A DNA stretch of 64,000 nucleotides from Silene latifolia (Eukaryota > Streptophyta > Magnoliopsida > Caryophyllales > Caryophyllaceae). The position numbers and the translations under genes are program-made. Location: the NCBI RefSeq assembly GCF_048544455.1, contig NC_133538.1, positions 434,928,311 to 434,992,310 on the forward strand, written 5' to 3'. Numbering within the stretch: the stretch's first letter is position 1; each line of letters opens with the position of its first letter. This document shows positions 34,945-47,565 of the stretch, piece by piece. Below the pieces are notes generated by a model, which saw only the letters and a program-made list of their open reading frames with translations, was not told where the DNA came from and did no database searches.

Positions 34945-36222
34945 ATGAGTGTAAATCTAATGTTGTATGAGTTTTATGAATGTAACTTTGATTTTTTTTT
35001 GTGACGGAAATTTTGATTTTTTGGCGACAGATTTTATGGCGGTTTTGTATGTAAAAAATTGAATTTATACAATTTTAATATTTTACGAGTGTAAATGTAA
35101 TATTTTAAGAGTGTAATTTTGATTTTTTATGACGGAAATTTTGAATTTATATAATTTTAACATTTTACGAGTGTAACTTTGATGTTTTACGTGTGTAAAT
35201 GTAATATTTTATGAATGTAATTTTAATTTTTTTATGACGGAAATTTTGAATTTATATAATTTTAACATTTTACGAGTGTAACATTGATGTTTTACGAGTG
35301 TAAATGTAATATTTTAAGAGTGTAATTTTGATTTTTTTATGAGGGAAAATTTGAATTTATATAATTTTAACATTTTACGAGTGTAACTTTGATGTTTTAC
35401 GAGTGTAAATGTAATATTTTAAGAGTGTAAACTTGATATTTTAGGCAATTTCCTATATAAAATTTTGAATTTATATAATCTTAACGTGTTACGAGTGTAA
35501 ATTTGATGCTTTACGAGTGTAAATGTAGTATTTTAAGTTTAAATTTGAAGGTCTACGAGTGTAAATTTGAAGGTTTTTGAGTGTAAATGTAGTATTTTAA
35601 ACGTAAATTTAAAGGTCTACGAGTGTAAATTTAATGCTTTACAAGTGTAACTTTGGTCCTTTAAATGTAACTTTGGTCCTTTAAGAGTGTAACTTTGGTC
35701 TTCCACCACCAAACGTCCTCCACCACAACCCACCCTCATAAAAATGGTAGACCTATTAAAAAAATTCGAAAGATAAAGCAAAAAAACTAGATCTGAAACC
35801 AAAAAAATAGAATACCAAAAAAATATAACAAGACGAATTTAAACAAGTCGAGATTAAAAAAAAAAAAAAACAAAAAGAGATTTGAAAAAATATAAAACTA
35901 GTGTAAATTTGAGGAAATATAAGTGTAACTGTAAAGAAATACGAGTATAATTTTAAAGCAATACAAGTGTAACTGTAAAATAATACGAGTGTAATTGTAA
36001 ATGAACACAAAAAAAAACCAGATCTGAAACAACCACAGTGTAACTTTAATAAAAAAAACTAGATATGAAACAAAAAAAAAACAGAATACGAGTGTAACTC
36101 TGAGGAAATACGATTGTAAATCTTAAGAAATACAAGTGTAAATTTAAAGAAATACGAGTGTAACTTTAAAAACCAGATCTGAAACAAAACAATATAACAA
36201 CAAGACAAGATTTGAAATACGA
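34945..36222. repeat. Degenerate GTGTAA word array
   Basis: At least 25 occurrences of GTGTAA, mostly as ACGAGTGTAA or AAGAGTGTAA, at spacings of about 20-40 bases and always in the same orientation. From 34945 to about 35700 the spacers are T-rich (TTTGATGTTTT); from about 35880 to 36222 they are A-rich (TTAAAGAAAT). No coding potential. Confidence 0.8.
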
Positions 36223-36300
36223 AATTTAAAATCAATACATATATATAAAGCAGAAACTTTTCGAGCGATATTAGAGAGTCCAACTTTTCTAGAAATCCTA

Positions 36301-37508
36301 ATAAGTGTAGATCTAACTTTTTGCTCTTAATAATTTATGAAAAAATTATCCTGATTAAAGTAGATTTAATAATTTATGAGAAAGTAATCCTAATAGAAGT
36401 AAATCTAATAATTTATAAGAAAAATAATACTATAGAAGTGGATCTAATAATTTATCGATTATTCTTTACTAAAATAATAATAGAAAAATAACTTTATAAA
36501 GAATATTTATTTTAGAAATATTTATAACGCAAAAAAAAAAACATATAATAAACGTATAAAAATGTGAAAATTGTATATTTTATAAACATACAATTAATCT
36601 TTGTGATAAAAAAAAAAAAGAGATCCTAATTTCTTACAAATATTAAATATTGTCAAAATTTTAAGTTGTTCGATTTTAACTACTTAGTGAAACTCGTGTA
36701 GTAACAAAGATAAATTTATTTAATTTTTTTTTGAATATTTAAAAGATTTACAAAAGATTCGAGTTGTTCATTATAACCAAACCCGTAATTGTCTTACAAA
36801 AACCTTAGGAAAAAAACTAATTTTTATTTTTAAAAAAATATTTCAGGAAAAAAGTAAGATGTCATAATAGGAAATAGAAGTATGATTAACATTTACTTAG
36901 CATTTGGCAGAGAAAAATGTTTACAGTGACAATATTAGAAATAAACAACTTCTTCAACAATGACATGAAATAGTTTTAACTCTGACTTTCTATAACCTAT
37001 CAAATGTGTATGATTAGATTACCATTAATATTCACATAAGATTAAAAAAATTTGAACTACCATTTTAAAAATATTAAATGAGTATCGTATTGATTTTGTC
37101 AATGAGCCAAAAAATTAAATACAAATGAACAAAGTTAATAATTACGATTTTATGTGGGACTAATAATCCAAGAACCAGCTAACTATGAATAAATCAGTGT
37201 ACACTAAATATATAGAAAAAATGTGAGAATTATTTATAATCTATTATTATATCACCGAATTTTTTCTTCAAACTGGTTTCAAATTCATATTAAATCCATA
37301 ATAGACATTAAACATGTATTGAACTGCCAAATATACAAAAATTATGCGGTTACATCCATTTTTACTTTCTAAATTCCAATTCATCTATGTGTTTTTATTC
37401 ACTTGATTATTTACAGCGGTTTGCGTATGACTGGTTATTAGACTTATTACTTTGTCATGTACTGATTGTATATTTAAAAGTGCAATAGTTTTTGTAACAG
37501 TTTTTCAT
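36301..37508. other. AT-rich Helitron C interior
   Basis: No gene or repeat beyond poly(A)/poly(T) runs and TAATTTATGA words near 36330-36450. Confidence 0.5.
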
Positions 37509-37793
37509 GGTTTTTTTTGGAAAATTTCCATTTTGGTCTCTGAGGTTTGGGTTATTTCCACTTTGATGCCCTGAGTTTTGCATAATTGCACTTTGATGTC
37601 TTGAGGTTTCGACTACTTCCCACTTTGGTAACCTAAGTTTTGAATAAAATTTCATTTTGTTGAACTAAAACCTTTAATAGTCAACATTTATCTTAATTAC
37701 TCCCTCCATACCACACCAATGGTAACATTGACTTTTTCACACTTGTCGAGACACGTTTTACAACGTGAATATCTTTAGTTACACTTTGTTAAT

Positions 37794-38389
37794 TGATGGG
37801 GCATATTCTGTGCCCGCTGACCAAGTCAACATATTGAACGAGGTCAAAGATATCCACAGCAAGCCAATGACTTAGACATCCCAGCCGATGCAGCCTTTCG
37901 GCCTTCCACTGGTCTCGGCATGGCAACCTACCAGCCGGGGCACATACCCGCGTACTCATATCCAAGAACCCTCGGCATGGAGTCAACCAGGCTCGCCGGC
38001 CTGCCATAGGTCCCTCGGCCGAGGGTAGATCAGTCTTTCCACCTGCTATGCCACTTGGCCCACTTGGCCACTACGTGACAAAAGGTGAAAGTCTATAAAT
38101 ACTCCTCAATCCTCATTGAGGAAGGGATCCGGAATCTAACCTAAGAACCACTTAAATTGGTATTATCTCTCTCATCTCTCTACAATACACGTCATCAAGC
38201 TACATACTACTTAATCACAATAAGTTCACTGACTTGAGCGTCGGAGTGAGTACGCTTGGCACAAAGCCAAGCCCTCAGTTTGCTCATTGTTGCAGGAGAG
38301 GCCGAGGAGAGCAGTCAAGGCTAGAAGAGGCATTATTCGACAAAGCTAGCGTGGTAAACAAACCTACTTCGGAATTCATACCCGGAACA
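37794..38389 (+). repeat. 5' LTR of the Tat element
   Basis: 596 bp, with a TATAAAT box at 38094-38100; nearly identical to the 3' copy, which has a small insertion near 48178 (CAGCCTGGGT against CACTGGT). Confidence 0.95.
38094..38100 (+). promoter_or_regulatory. TATA box in the Tat 5' LTR
   Basis: TATAAAT preceded by GTC and followed by a pyrimidine-rich leader; conserved in the 3' LTR at 48368-48374. Confidence 0.65.
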
Positions 38390-38390
38390 A

Positions 38391-38408
38391 TTGGCGACGT
38401 CTGTGGGG
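38391..38408 (+). other. Primer binding site region of the Tat element
   Basis: TTGGCGACGTCTGTGGGG lies directly after the LTR. Position fits a primer site of the TGGCGCC type; I do not assign the tRNA. Confidence 0.6.
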
Positions 38409-38482
38409 AAACAGATACTAGAAGCTAGTCATTCCCAAACACAAAAAAAACAAAAAAAAACCCCACCCAACAAGCTAAGAAG

Positions 38483-39900
38483 ATGTCAAAAGAACAAGAG
38501 GTGTTCGTAACCGAAGAGCCCCTCCACCCAGAAGATACCGTCCACAATTCTGGAGTTGTGCAGCCCTCCACCAGCCGGATAATTCAACCGGAGTTCGGGA
38601 TGCCAATAATGCCGATACGCCCGCCCCCGCCGACCAGTCACCGTCATGGGGCGTGTGGTTGATGCAAAGAAAGTCAAGCGACTCCTGGACTCGATTGTCG
38701 GGCCGCTCACACTTCACACCGACAAGAGCGGCGGGACCCGTCCAGGAAGCTAGGGCCCAAAAGGTGACTCCGAGAAACCTGAACGAAGCACTAAGAGAGG
38801 CCGAGCCTACCAAGACGCCGGGGAGCCCAGTGTCGTGGTAGAACTAAGCCCTTCCCGCACTCGCGGAAGGACGATGTCGCCGCGACGCCCACGAGGCATG
38901 CCCCAGACGAGCGAAAGGAGTCCGACTCACCAGAGTCGGAGAAGGAGTCCGACTCACCAGAGTCGGAGAAGGAGTCCGACTCACCAGAGTCGGAGAAGAA
39001 GCCCTTCCCGCCACGGGGAGAGGGGCCGGACTAGGGATGCGAGGAGCCGATCGCCGCGTGTCATTAGACACGTGGTCGACACCCCCTCGGTGCCTACGTC
39101 CTAGAGACCAGTGCCGCCAAAGCTAAAGCTACCGTCCATATCATACAAAGGAGAAGGCGACCCAACCGATCATGCCGAGGCTTTCGAGTCTCACATGTCG
39201 GTGTGGGAGCAACCCGACGAGGTCAGTGCCGAATTTTCCCAACGACCTTGGTTGGAATGGCGCAAAGCCGGTACAAGGGGCTACCCGATGGGTCGGTATA
39301 CTCCTATTCCGACCTAAGAGACGCGTTTTGGCCCAAGATACTCTACCAATAAAAGGAGAGCCGTCGAGACATCGGATCTCCTGACCATCAGGCAGGAGGG
39401 AGGCGAGTCACTCCGAAGCTATGTGAAGAGGTTCGATGCCAGGGTTCAGCAGATTAGGGAGCTGAACAGCGAACTAGCGGCCTTCGCACGATGAAAGGCC
39501 TCCCCAGGGGACTTGAAAACGAGCTCATCAAGTGCGGTGGCCTGAGCCTTGAGTCCGCCAGGAAATTGGCCGACCAGGCCATTAAGGTCGAAGACTATCA
39601 CAAAATATGGATAGGCCACGGCGAGGCCGGCACTCGAAAGAAAGAGCCACCGGGAGGACAAGCCGGATGAAGGGCGCCGTGACAATAATAGGTCGCGGAC
39701 CGACAGCCCGCCGAAAGCGAACCCGGCGGACGCCGGGGGAGTTCGGTCCGTACTACCATAAGAAGTACAAAGATCACACCCCCCACCCGGTCGTATCGGT
39801 CGCCGAGGTCTTCTCCCCGAGCGAAACGAGGGGCGAGAAGTGGGAAAGGCCCCCAAACCTAGGGGGGACGGTGACACGAGCTGTATCTTGAGTACCACGC
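38483..39900 (+). pseudogene. gag: Tat gag, multiply frameshifted
   Basis: It starts at ATG 38483 (MSKEQEVFVTEE), 93 bases after the LTR. Pro-rich N-terminal text changes frame repeatedly. Around 38910-39060 it encodes an Arg/Ser-rich tract from a 27-bp tandem repeat. The gag capsid motif is readable at about 39120-39240 (PSISYKGEGDPTDHAEAF). A further block at 39380-39480 contains GGESLRSYVKRFDARVQQI, typical of retrotransposon gag. At least three frame changes are needed to read these together, so no full-length Gag can be made. Confidence 0.8.
38916..38997 (+). repeat. 27-bp tandem repeat in gag
   Basis: Three copies of a unit containing GAGTCCGACTCACCAGAGTC. The unit itself is a hairpin (TCCGACTC/GAGTCGGA) and encodes an SR-like repeat, RSPTHQSRR. 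Confidence 0.9.
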
Positions 39901-40019
39901 CACACCGGTCACTTAACCAACGATCGCCGGCATTTGAAGAATGCCATTGAAGAGTCGATCCGAAAGGGAGCCTCGGCAAGTATATTGCCGGAGGCCAAAA
40001 GACTAACACCGGTGGCTCA

Positions 40020-40915
40020 GATAAAAAATCCGTCTTTGAACGGATAGGAACAATTCATGTTGTCATCGGGGGAAACGAGAACGGCGGATCCGCTCGCGGA
40101 CACAAACGGCACCTGAACGGACTGTATCAGGCCGTCAACTTCGTGCCCACTACGACGCCCGCTTCCAACATCCCGAACATAACTATTGGGAAGGAGGACT
40201 ACGAAGGAGTCATCGCCCCACATAGCGACCCACTCGTAGTCCACTTAGACATAGCTAACCACCTGGTCATGAGATGCCTGATTGACACGGGTGCTTACAC
40301 GAACATCATGTTCGGGAGTGCTTTACGGGGCTCGGCCTGAAAATTGCGGACCTTAGCCCCTGCACCAACCCATTGTACAGCTTCTCCGGGGCAGGCTTGG
40401 TCCCCCTGGGGTCTATCAAGTTACCGGTGATGTTCGGCCAGTCCGACGCGGCCAAGAATGTGATGTCCGAGTTCGTGGTCATCGACGGCTCATCCGCATA
40501 CAACGTTCTCATCGGTCGTGTCACCCTGAGTGAGGTCGATGCTGTAATGTCCATCCGGGCCCTGACACTGATGTATATCTCGGACCGCGGGGAGGTTCAT
40601 AAACTCGTCTCAAAGAACGAAAAAGACGAGGTGGTCAACGTCCAAATATCGGCCAGAGGATGCAACATGCAATCCTTCAAAGTGGCAAAGAAAGAGGAAA
40701 AAGGGAAGAACCCATCCTTAAGACAGGAGGACGAACCGATGAGCGCCAACCACGTCGCCATGGTCGAAGGGGCCGAGACCGAACAGATAGAGATTGACCC
40801 AGGGCACCGTGATCGCTCGGTGTCGGCCGGAACCAAAATTCGGGGCCGATCTCCTGAGACTGCCGAGAAGGAACAAAGACGTCTTTGCGTACTCGGCGCC
40901 GAGATGCCAGTGTAA
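40020..40915 (+). pseudogene. Tat protease region
   Basis: The retropepsin active site reads CLIDTGAYTNIMF at about 40279-40320, with the expected D-T-G-A. A frameshift near 40325 moves the rest to the frame 40373-40915. That frame has the distal protease block SAYNVLIGRVTLSEVDAV and a linker with Glu/Lys-rich and Pro-rich text towards RT. Confidence 0.8.
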
Positions 40916-40975
40916 GCCGAGAAGTCATCGTTCACAAGTCCGAACGTACTCCCCGCGCTTGCCCTGTGAAGCGGG

Positions 40976-41590
40976 GTGAGAAACTCCTCGGCCGAAAAGG
41001 AAGATGCCATCAAGGCCGAGGTTGATAAGTTGTTAGATGCAGGCTTTATCATCCCTTGTACATACCCCGAATGGCTAGCTAATGTTGTAATGGTTAAAAA
41101 GTCATCAGGGGGGTGGAGGATGTGTGTTGATTTTACGCAACTTAATAAAGCATGCCCGAAAGATTGCTACCCCTTGCCTCGGATAGATAGCTTAATAGAC
41201 GCAACGGGGCTACACAATCTTGAGCCCGCTCGACGCCTTTTCGGGATACCATCGGTATTCATGGCGAGAGAAGACATGCCTAAATGCGCATTCATCACCA
41301 TACACGGCACCTACATGTACAAGATGATGCCGTTTGGTTTGAAAAACGCCGGCGCGACTTACACAAGACTGGTGGACAAAGTGTTCCAAAATCAAAAAGG
41401 GCGAAACATTGAGGCTTACGTCGACGATGCTATTGTCAAGAGCAAGTCCGACGGCGAGCACCTAGCCGATTTACACGAGACATTTTGTTCACTAAGGAAA
41501 TACAAGATGAAGCTTAACCCTACAAAGTGCAACTTCGGTGTCCGGCCGGCAAGTTCCTCGGCGTGCTTGTTAGCGCCGGGGAATTGATGC
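40976..41590 (+). pseudogene. Tat reverse transcriptase
   Basis: Motifs appear in order: WRMCVDFTQLNKACPKDCYP, PFGLKNAGATYTRLVDKVF and the catalytic YVDDAIVKSKS. The segment between TGLHNLEPARR and REDMPKCAF is garbled relative to the usual MDAYSGYNQI block, so the fingers-palm core is damaged. The frame is lost near 41545, and KFLGV continues in another frame. Confidence 0.88.
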
Positions 41591-41593
41591 CAA

Positions 41594-42190
41594 TCCGAGA
41601 GAAAGTCCAAGCAATTCTAGACTGCGGAGCGAGGAATCGCAAAGAGGTTATGATACTTGGACCGGGAGGATGGCGGCCCTTGCCCGTTTATCTCTCGGTC
41701 AGGCCGAAAGAGCACCCCATTCTTCAAAGTGCTAAAAGGGAATAAAGACTTCTGCTGGGGGGAGGAACAGAGCACGGCTTTCAAACAACTGAAGGCCCAT
41801 CTGCAAACTCTCCCGACCCTGTCCAGACCGACGCTGGGGGAAACGCTATATCTATATTTAGCGGTAACCTCGGCCACGGTCGATCTTAATCGTCGAGAGA
41901 AGAAAACAAGCAGCAGCAAACTAATATACTTTATCGACCATACACTGTTGCCCGAGAGAAACTACCCGCCGATTGAAAAAGCGAGCCTTTGCCGTGGTTG
42001 TTGCCGCAAGGAAGTTGAAACCCTACTTCGACGCACATCCCATGACGGTCTTAACCGACCAGCCGTTGGAGAAAACACTGGAAAAATTCGAACAATCGGC
42101 GGACTTATCAAATGGGCAGTGGAGCTATCTGGCTTCGGCATTCAATACAAACCAAGGCCTTCGATAAAAGGGCAGGCGCTGGCAGACTTC
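41594..42190 (+). pseudogene. Tat RNase H (RT-linked)
   Basis: Fragments in several frames include FCWGEEQSTAFKQLKAHL (41740-41810), LYLAVTSATVD (41850-41885), and PYFDAHPMTVLTDQPL followed by ALADFLAE near 42180. These are the usual order for the Tat RNase H and connection, now broken. Confidence 0.75.
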
Positions 42191-42231
42191 TTGGCCGAGT
42201 GCACGTATCAGGAAGAATCGTGTCCCGGCAT

Positions 42232-42610
42232 GTGGGAGGTATATACCGATGGATCCTCCACAACGAACGGCTCGGGAGCCGGCATCCTTATCATCAGCCC
42301 AAACGGGGACGAGTTCGAGTACGCTTTGAAATTTACCTTCTCGACCTCAAACAACGAATCCGAATATGAGGCGGTGATAACCGGAGTTGAGTTAGCCGAG
42401 CCGCGGGGCGTAACACATCATTTTGAAAACGGACTCTCTCTTGGTGACTAACCAATACGAAGGAGAGTACGAAGCTCGGGACGATGGGATGGTAAGATAC
42501 CTGGAAAAGGTAAAAGCCGAGACCTCAAAATTGAAGTCATTCAAAATGCGACACATCCCAGTGTCCGAGAACAACCGGCCGACGCTCTCTCAAAGCCGCG
42601 CCAACCATAA
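42232..42610 (+). pseudogene. Tat second (archaeal-type) RNase H
   Basis: WEVYTDGSSTTNGSGAGI gives the catalytic Asp, and TSNNESEYEAVITGVELA the second acidic motif. This extra RNase H between the RT-linked RNase H and integrase is a hallmark of the Tat clade. The frame breaks near 42400 and the distal TNQYEGEYEARD part is in another frame. Confidence 0.85.
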
Positions 42611-42849
42611 AGAATATCACCGAACCGTCTTGGGTGGACATCGAGAACGCTAAAAGCATTGACGAAACCATCGGCATGGTGTGCGACGTGGAAACCGAGA
42701 CGACATGGATGACTCCGATAAAGGGGTATAAACTGTCAAATGAATTACCGGAGGGACCGCAACCTCTCACAAAAGATAAAGAGGATCGCAGCAAGGTACT
42801 TGGTGTTCGAAGGAGAGTTATATAGGAGGTCCGCGACAAGGCCACTCCT

Positions 42850-43930
42850 AAAATGTGTCGGTCCAGTAGATGCGGAACTAATACTTGTGACGAAATACAC
42901 GAAGGCATCTGTGGTCATCACATGGGGGCAAGAACACTAGCCCACAAAGCTCTCCGAGCCGGCTACTTCGGCCCACCATGCTTGAAGATTCCGAAACAAA
43001 ACCGAAAAAATGCAACAACGTCGATGCACGCTCCGGTGATACACGCACCTTCCCGAGACCGCAACCGAGTGCTTAATCCCCTTCCCTTTGCACAGTGGGG
43101 AATGGATCTACTAGGGCCATTTCCAACGGCATCCGGAGGAAGAAAGTTCCTAATCGTCGCCGTCGACTACTTCACCAAATGGGTTGAGGCGTGGCGATGC
43201 TGCGCGAAACTGCGGCCGTAAGAAAGGTGATCTGGGAAAATGTCATAACTCGTTTTGGGTTACCCCAAGTCATGGTGTTCGACCATGGCCGAGAATTTTG
43301 GAGTGACACAATAATGAGCTGGTTGGAAGAACTCGGCATCAAATTTGCATACTCCTCCGTCCGCCACCCCGGAGCAACGGACGGCGAGGCGACCAATAAA
43401 ACGATCCTCAACGGCTTGAAGAAGACAGTTGAAGACCTCAAGGAAGATGGGCGATGAGCTACCCGGCGTTCTATGGTCCCTCCCACCACGGAGAAAGAAG
43501 CAACGCGAGTGCGTCCTTTTCACCTAGTCTACGGTCCGCGATCCTGCCGATTGAAGCAACGGTGCCAACATTCAGAACGGCCACTTTTAACCCGGATGAA
43601 AACGAGGAAGGCCTAAGAACCTCCCTGGACCTGGTCGAAGAAAGCCGAGATACGGCACGCCTCAACTTAGCAAATATATCGAGCCGAATGAAAAGGGCCT
43701 ACAAACCGAAGAGTCCACAAAAGGGACTTAAAAGTAGGAGATCTGGTCCTAAGGAAGTCAGCCGCCACCAACAAAGGAAACATCCATGGCAAGTTGACGG
43801 CCAACTGGGAGGGTCCCTACAAGGTAGTTGAAGAAATGAGGCCGGGTACATACCGGCTGACGGACATGGGAGATGTACCTTTGATGAGCCATTGGAACAC
43901 CGACAATCTCGGAAAATACTTTGTATAACA
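42850..43930 (+). pseudogene. Tat integrase
   Basis: A damaged zinc region (42900-43060) is followed by the core block QWGMDLLGPFPTASGGRKF with the first Asp and VDYFTKWVEAW. FDHGREFW gives the second Asp, and HPGATDGEATNKTILNGLKK, where the third acidic position should be, is altered from the usual form. The C-terminal part runs to about 43928 (NTDNLGKYF in frame), as in intact Tat integrases. Confidence 0.82.
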
Positions 43931-44199
43931 ATGAGTTGCCCAAAACAATTGTTGGCACCCCAATACATATTCATATCTAATGAGGAGTCATCCAAGTTTT
44001 ACATCAAAGTGTTAATCCACCCCGGTCGAAGGCATACTAACATATGTACACAGCGAGACAGAGCAAAACCTCGATCATCCCGCCTTTAACGGGTAGTGAC
44101 GGGGGACGAGCCGATATGCTAACATATGTTCAACGGCGGTCAAAACGTAAACTCCGTTGCCCCCGGTGAATGGCCGGGAAGAGACGAGTGAAACGCGAT

Positions 44200-44544
44200 C
44201 CCTCGGCAAATTAAGACCGAGCTTAAAGACGTTAAACACGGTTGAGATACGCATTCTAACCGCCTCGGCCAAGCCAAGGTAAAAACGAAAAAGCGCTCAA
44301 TTAATTAACGAATCGCCCTCGGCAAATTAAGACCGAGCTTAAAGACGTTAAACACAACAGATACGCATTCTAACTGCCTCGGCCAAGCCGAAGGTAAAAA
44401 CGAAAAAGCGCTCAATTAATTAACGAAGCGCCCCTCGGCAAATTAAGACCGAGCTTAAAGACGTTAAACACGGTTGAGATACGCATTCTAACGCGCTCGG
44501 CTGAAGCCAAAGGTAAAACGAAAAGCGCTCAATTAATTAACGTC
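44200..44544 (+). repeat. 115-bp tandem repeat between pol and the antisense gene
   Basis: Three copies starting CCTCGGCAAATTAAGACCGA and ending GCTCAATTAATTAACG. Tandem repeats in this place are common in Tat elements. Confidence 0.92.
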
Positions 44545-44869
44545 GAAGACAAGTGAAGGGGTAGATCAAATGCCTCGGCCCGACCCGAGGCAAAGCAAGC
44601 AAAATTCTCATTAAGGAAAAGATAACGAGTTACAAGAAGGAGAAACACGGGCGACGGCCGTCCCCTTTGGGATAAGCCAAGACTCTACCTACCAAGGTCT
44701 TACAAAATACAAGGAAAAGAAAAAGCAAAAGGTTTCGGACTGGTTCTTTGAAGCGCCAAAAGGATGGCAGGGAGAAAAGGCTTAATAGTTGGCCCCCGAA
44801 TAGCTGAAGCTATCCGAGACGCCGGTGAGCACGTGACGACCGCCCGTCTCCCTATGCCTGTTGCTTGCT

Positions 44870-47383
44870 TGCCCTTACCGCCATCGCGGCGTTACCCTCG
44901 GTGAGCGACTTAGATGCAATCCGGGCGCCTTAGCATCCTCGGCTTTCTTGCGGCCTTAGCATCCTCACCGCCTTATCCGCCGCAGCTTTCTTAGCGACCT
45001 TAGCATCCTCACCGCCTTCGCCTCTAGCGGACTCCTCCTTGGCCGCCCTCGTCTTCTCTGCAAGGGCCGCCTTTGCAGCGGTCGCCTCCTCCTCCTTCTT
45101 GGCCCTCGCATCCTCGGCGGCCTTATCCGCCGCGACCTTCTCTTTAGCTTCGAGCCTATCGTCGAACACTCGTCAAATTTTGTCCACGAGAAAGGAGCCA
45201 TCCTGGATAGACCTCATCTATCACCTCCCGAAAGCTTCTTCGGTCGTCCCTATATCTGAGCACACATGCGAGGGAGAATCGTGCTTTGAAGTGTCTCAAT
45301 ATCCTTCTCCCTTTGGGCAAGGATAGCACTAGTCTCCCTATGCGACTCCGCTTGGAGCCGATACGCCCTTTTCGACTCCTCCCTTTGGGCGACAACAACG
45401 TCGTAGCCGCCCTTGTACTGTCCCGTTCCTCCTTCAACTTGGCGGCGGCGAATCGCAGCCTCTACCTTGGCCTTCTCGGCCGACAAATGCGACTTCTCAA
45501 TTTCCTCGACCCGCGCTTGTGCGGCAAGGAGGTCAAGCTTAGCCTTCCCGGCCACCCCCTTTGCGGCAACAACATCGAGCCTCGGTGCTCTATCAACGGT
45601 CCCGTCTCGGCCAAGGCCTTTTCTTGCTCCCTAATACGAGAGCCGACCGTGTCGGACCAAATCCCAATCCTCTTGCTCGGCCTTGTACCCTCCGCGTGAG
45701 CTGGTCGTTGGATATCGACGCGAGTCGAGTCGGCATTTTTTCCCGCCGTCCGCATAGGCCTCTTCTCAACTCGCCGCTCGAATTGGGACAGATTGCGCCG
45801 GTTGATCTACAAAAAATTCAACCAAAGAGTCCACGTCAACGTTCATGGACATACCGGAGAGCCTGGTCATCGGTATATCTAATGAGCGGCTAAACCGAGC
45901 CGCAAGTTAGACCTGTACCGGAGGGCTTGCTCTTCTTGGCCGGTTGACCCGTTTCCTCGGCGCTGGCATTAACATGAGCGACGGAAGCAGAAGCATCGGT
46001 GGCATGGGTAGATCTTTTCCTCTTACGCCTAAGCGGAGATCCCTCAGCATCGGAATCCTCTCCATCGACAATGTCAACGACCTCCACCTCTGGTAGAGGC
46101 GGGCGAGGTTGACACCGTCGCCGCCGTAGACTTGGCTTTTCGGACCCGGCGAGGCAAGGCCGCAGCTACCTTGGCCTGGGCCGCCGTCTCGTCCAAGCCC
46201 TTCAGGAGGTCAGTAGGCGACGGACGGCGGTCATGCACATCGACCTTCGGATTCTTCTCCTTAACGTTTCCGTCTTTGTCCAGCCCCATCTTCTCGAGGA
46301 GTTGCTCAGACAGAACAGGACCAAAGTGCTCTGCAAAAGAAACAAAGTAAAACTTAGACAAAGGGACATGTCAAGAAACAAACAACGAAAAACATTAAAG
46401 CAGAAATGGGCCTCACACCGACCCCACTCACCCTGTGCTAGGGCCGGTATGAGGCCGACATAGCAAAGCGGCTCGTCCATCAAGATGACTTGCGTCGGGG
46501 GCAACCAAACCTTCGGCGCCCCATCATCATCGACCTCGAAAAGCTTCAGTGCCTGCTTCTCGTCCTCATTAAGATAGACATTCCCGGCGTCCATCTTATT
46601 CTTGCCCTTGGGGATCATCTTCTCACGCTCCCCTTTGCTCTCGCACCGCAAGTTAACGTGGTCTTTGAAAAGACCGAGGCAACGATAATCATCTCGGGAC
46701 CTCGACATACACCCACCGTTCCTTCCAGCCCTTGCAAGAGGTGAGCTTAGGCACGGTGAGATAGCCCGGCTCGACCGGACGCTATACCACTCCCGCCACC
46801 TTGAACATTCATTCAAGAAAATGAATTCGGCGGAATAAGTTTACCGTTGGGATCACCCCCTGGCGACACGGCCACACGAAGCCGACTATAGTCCTAACGG
46901 CCAAAGGGTGAAGTGCGCGCCGCGCAACGTTCATCGCCTGAATTATGGTAGAGACGTACATATTGAGAGGAAACCGGAGACCATACTCCAAGTGCCTCAT
47001 ATATACGCCGATGTGACCGGGGGAGGGCAACAGACGGTCGACCCTCTCCGGGGATGACAATGTTGTACCCCTTGCCAAAAAGAAGTGCTCTTCGAAAAAT
47101 TCGAGCGGAGCGGCGGCGAGCCCATCGGTCCAAGCACGATTGGGGCGATGGTACGAGCATCGTAATGATGCAAGACTGTCGCCCTCTCCGCACCGGAAGG
47201 ATTCCTTTCCTCATCATCAACATCATCTTCCCACTGCTCCAGAACTCCGCGGTCAACTTCAGGGGAAGGAGACCTAGGGCCCCTCGACCTTAACGGAATT
47301 GCGGCTACCGCCTCCTCCTCATCAAAACGCGACGGGGAACCCCCCGGCGCACGGGTACTGGGACCGGCATCAGTAGAAGACAT
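44870..47383 (-). pseudogene. Antisense gene (aORF) of the Tat element
   Basis: It runs opposite to gag-pol, between integrase and the 3' LTR. The start is ATG at 47383 (MSSTDAGPSTRAPGG). A region at 47080-46810 has NVARRALHPLAVRTIVGFVW and resembles Pfam Transposase_28, 'putative gypsy type transposon'. A GT-AG intron follows at 46431-46331. Then comes a block with a nuclear-localisation-like RRKRKRS (about 46050-46020) and an Ala/Lys/Glu-rich coiled coil (45500-44930). Several frame changes disrupt it now. A minus-strand TATA box lies 180 bases upstream. Comparable antisense ORFs are known in Grande and related Tat elements; their function is unknown. Confidence 0.78.
46331..46431 (-). other. 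Intron of the antisense gene
   Basis: The donor G/GTGAGT and acceptor TTTCTTTTGCAG/AGCAC bracket 101 bases that are T-rich near the 3' end. Exon text on both sides reads on naturally (ALAQ to EHFGPVLSEQ). An intron in this orientation only makes sense if the antisense strand is transcribed. Confidence 0.75.
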
Positions 47384-47565
47384 GGTTCACAACAATTACT
47401 TAAACAAAACAAAAAGTTGAAAAGGTTTTTCGGTTTACCTTGAAGAAAAGTGCTACGCCGACGTAAAAATTCTGAAGATCGGAAGAGAGGGAAAGACTTG
47501 GAATTTTGGAAAGAAGAAAATTTTTTAGAATGAAATTATTAACCAATTTCACTTCAGAGATCTGG

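Noticed and set aside
44200-44544. CRISPR-like array (three 115-bp repeats)
   Set aside because: Repeats are long and contiguous without unique spacers, and they lie in a plant retrotransposon; an ordinary tandem repeat fits.
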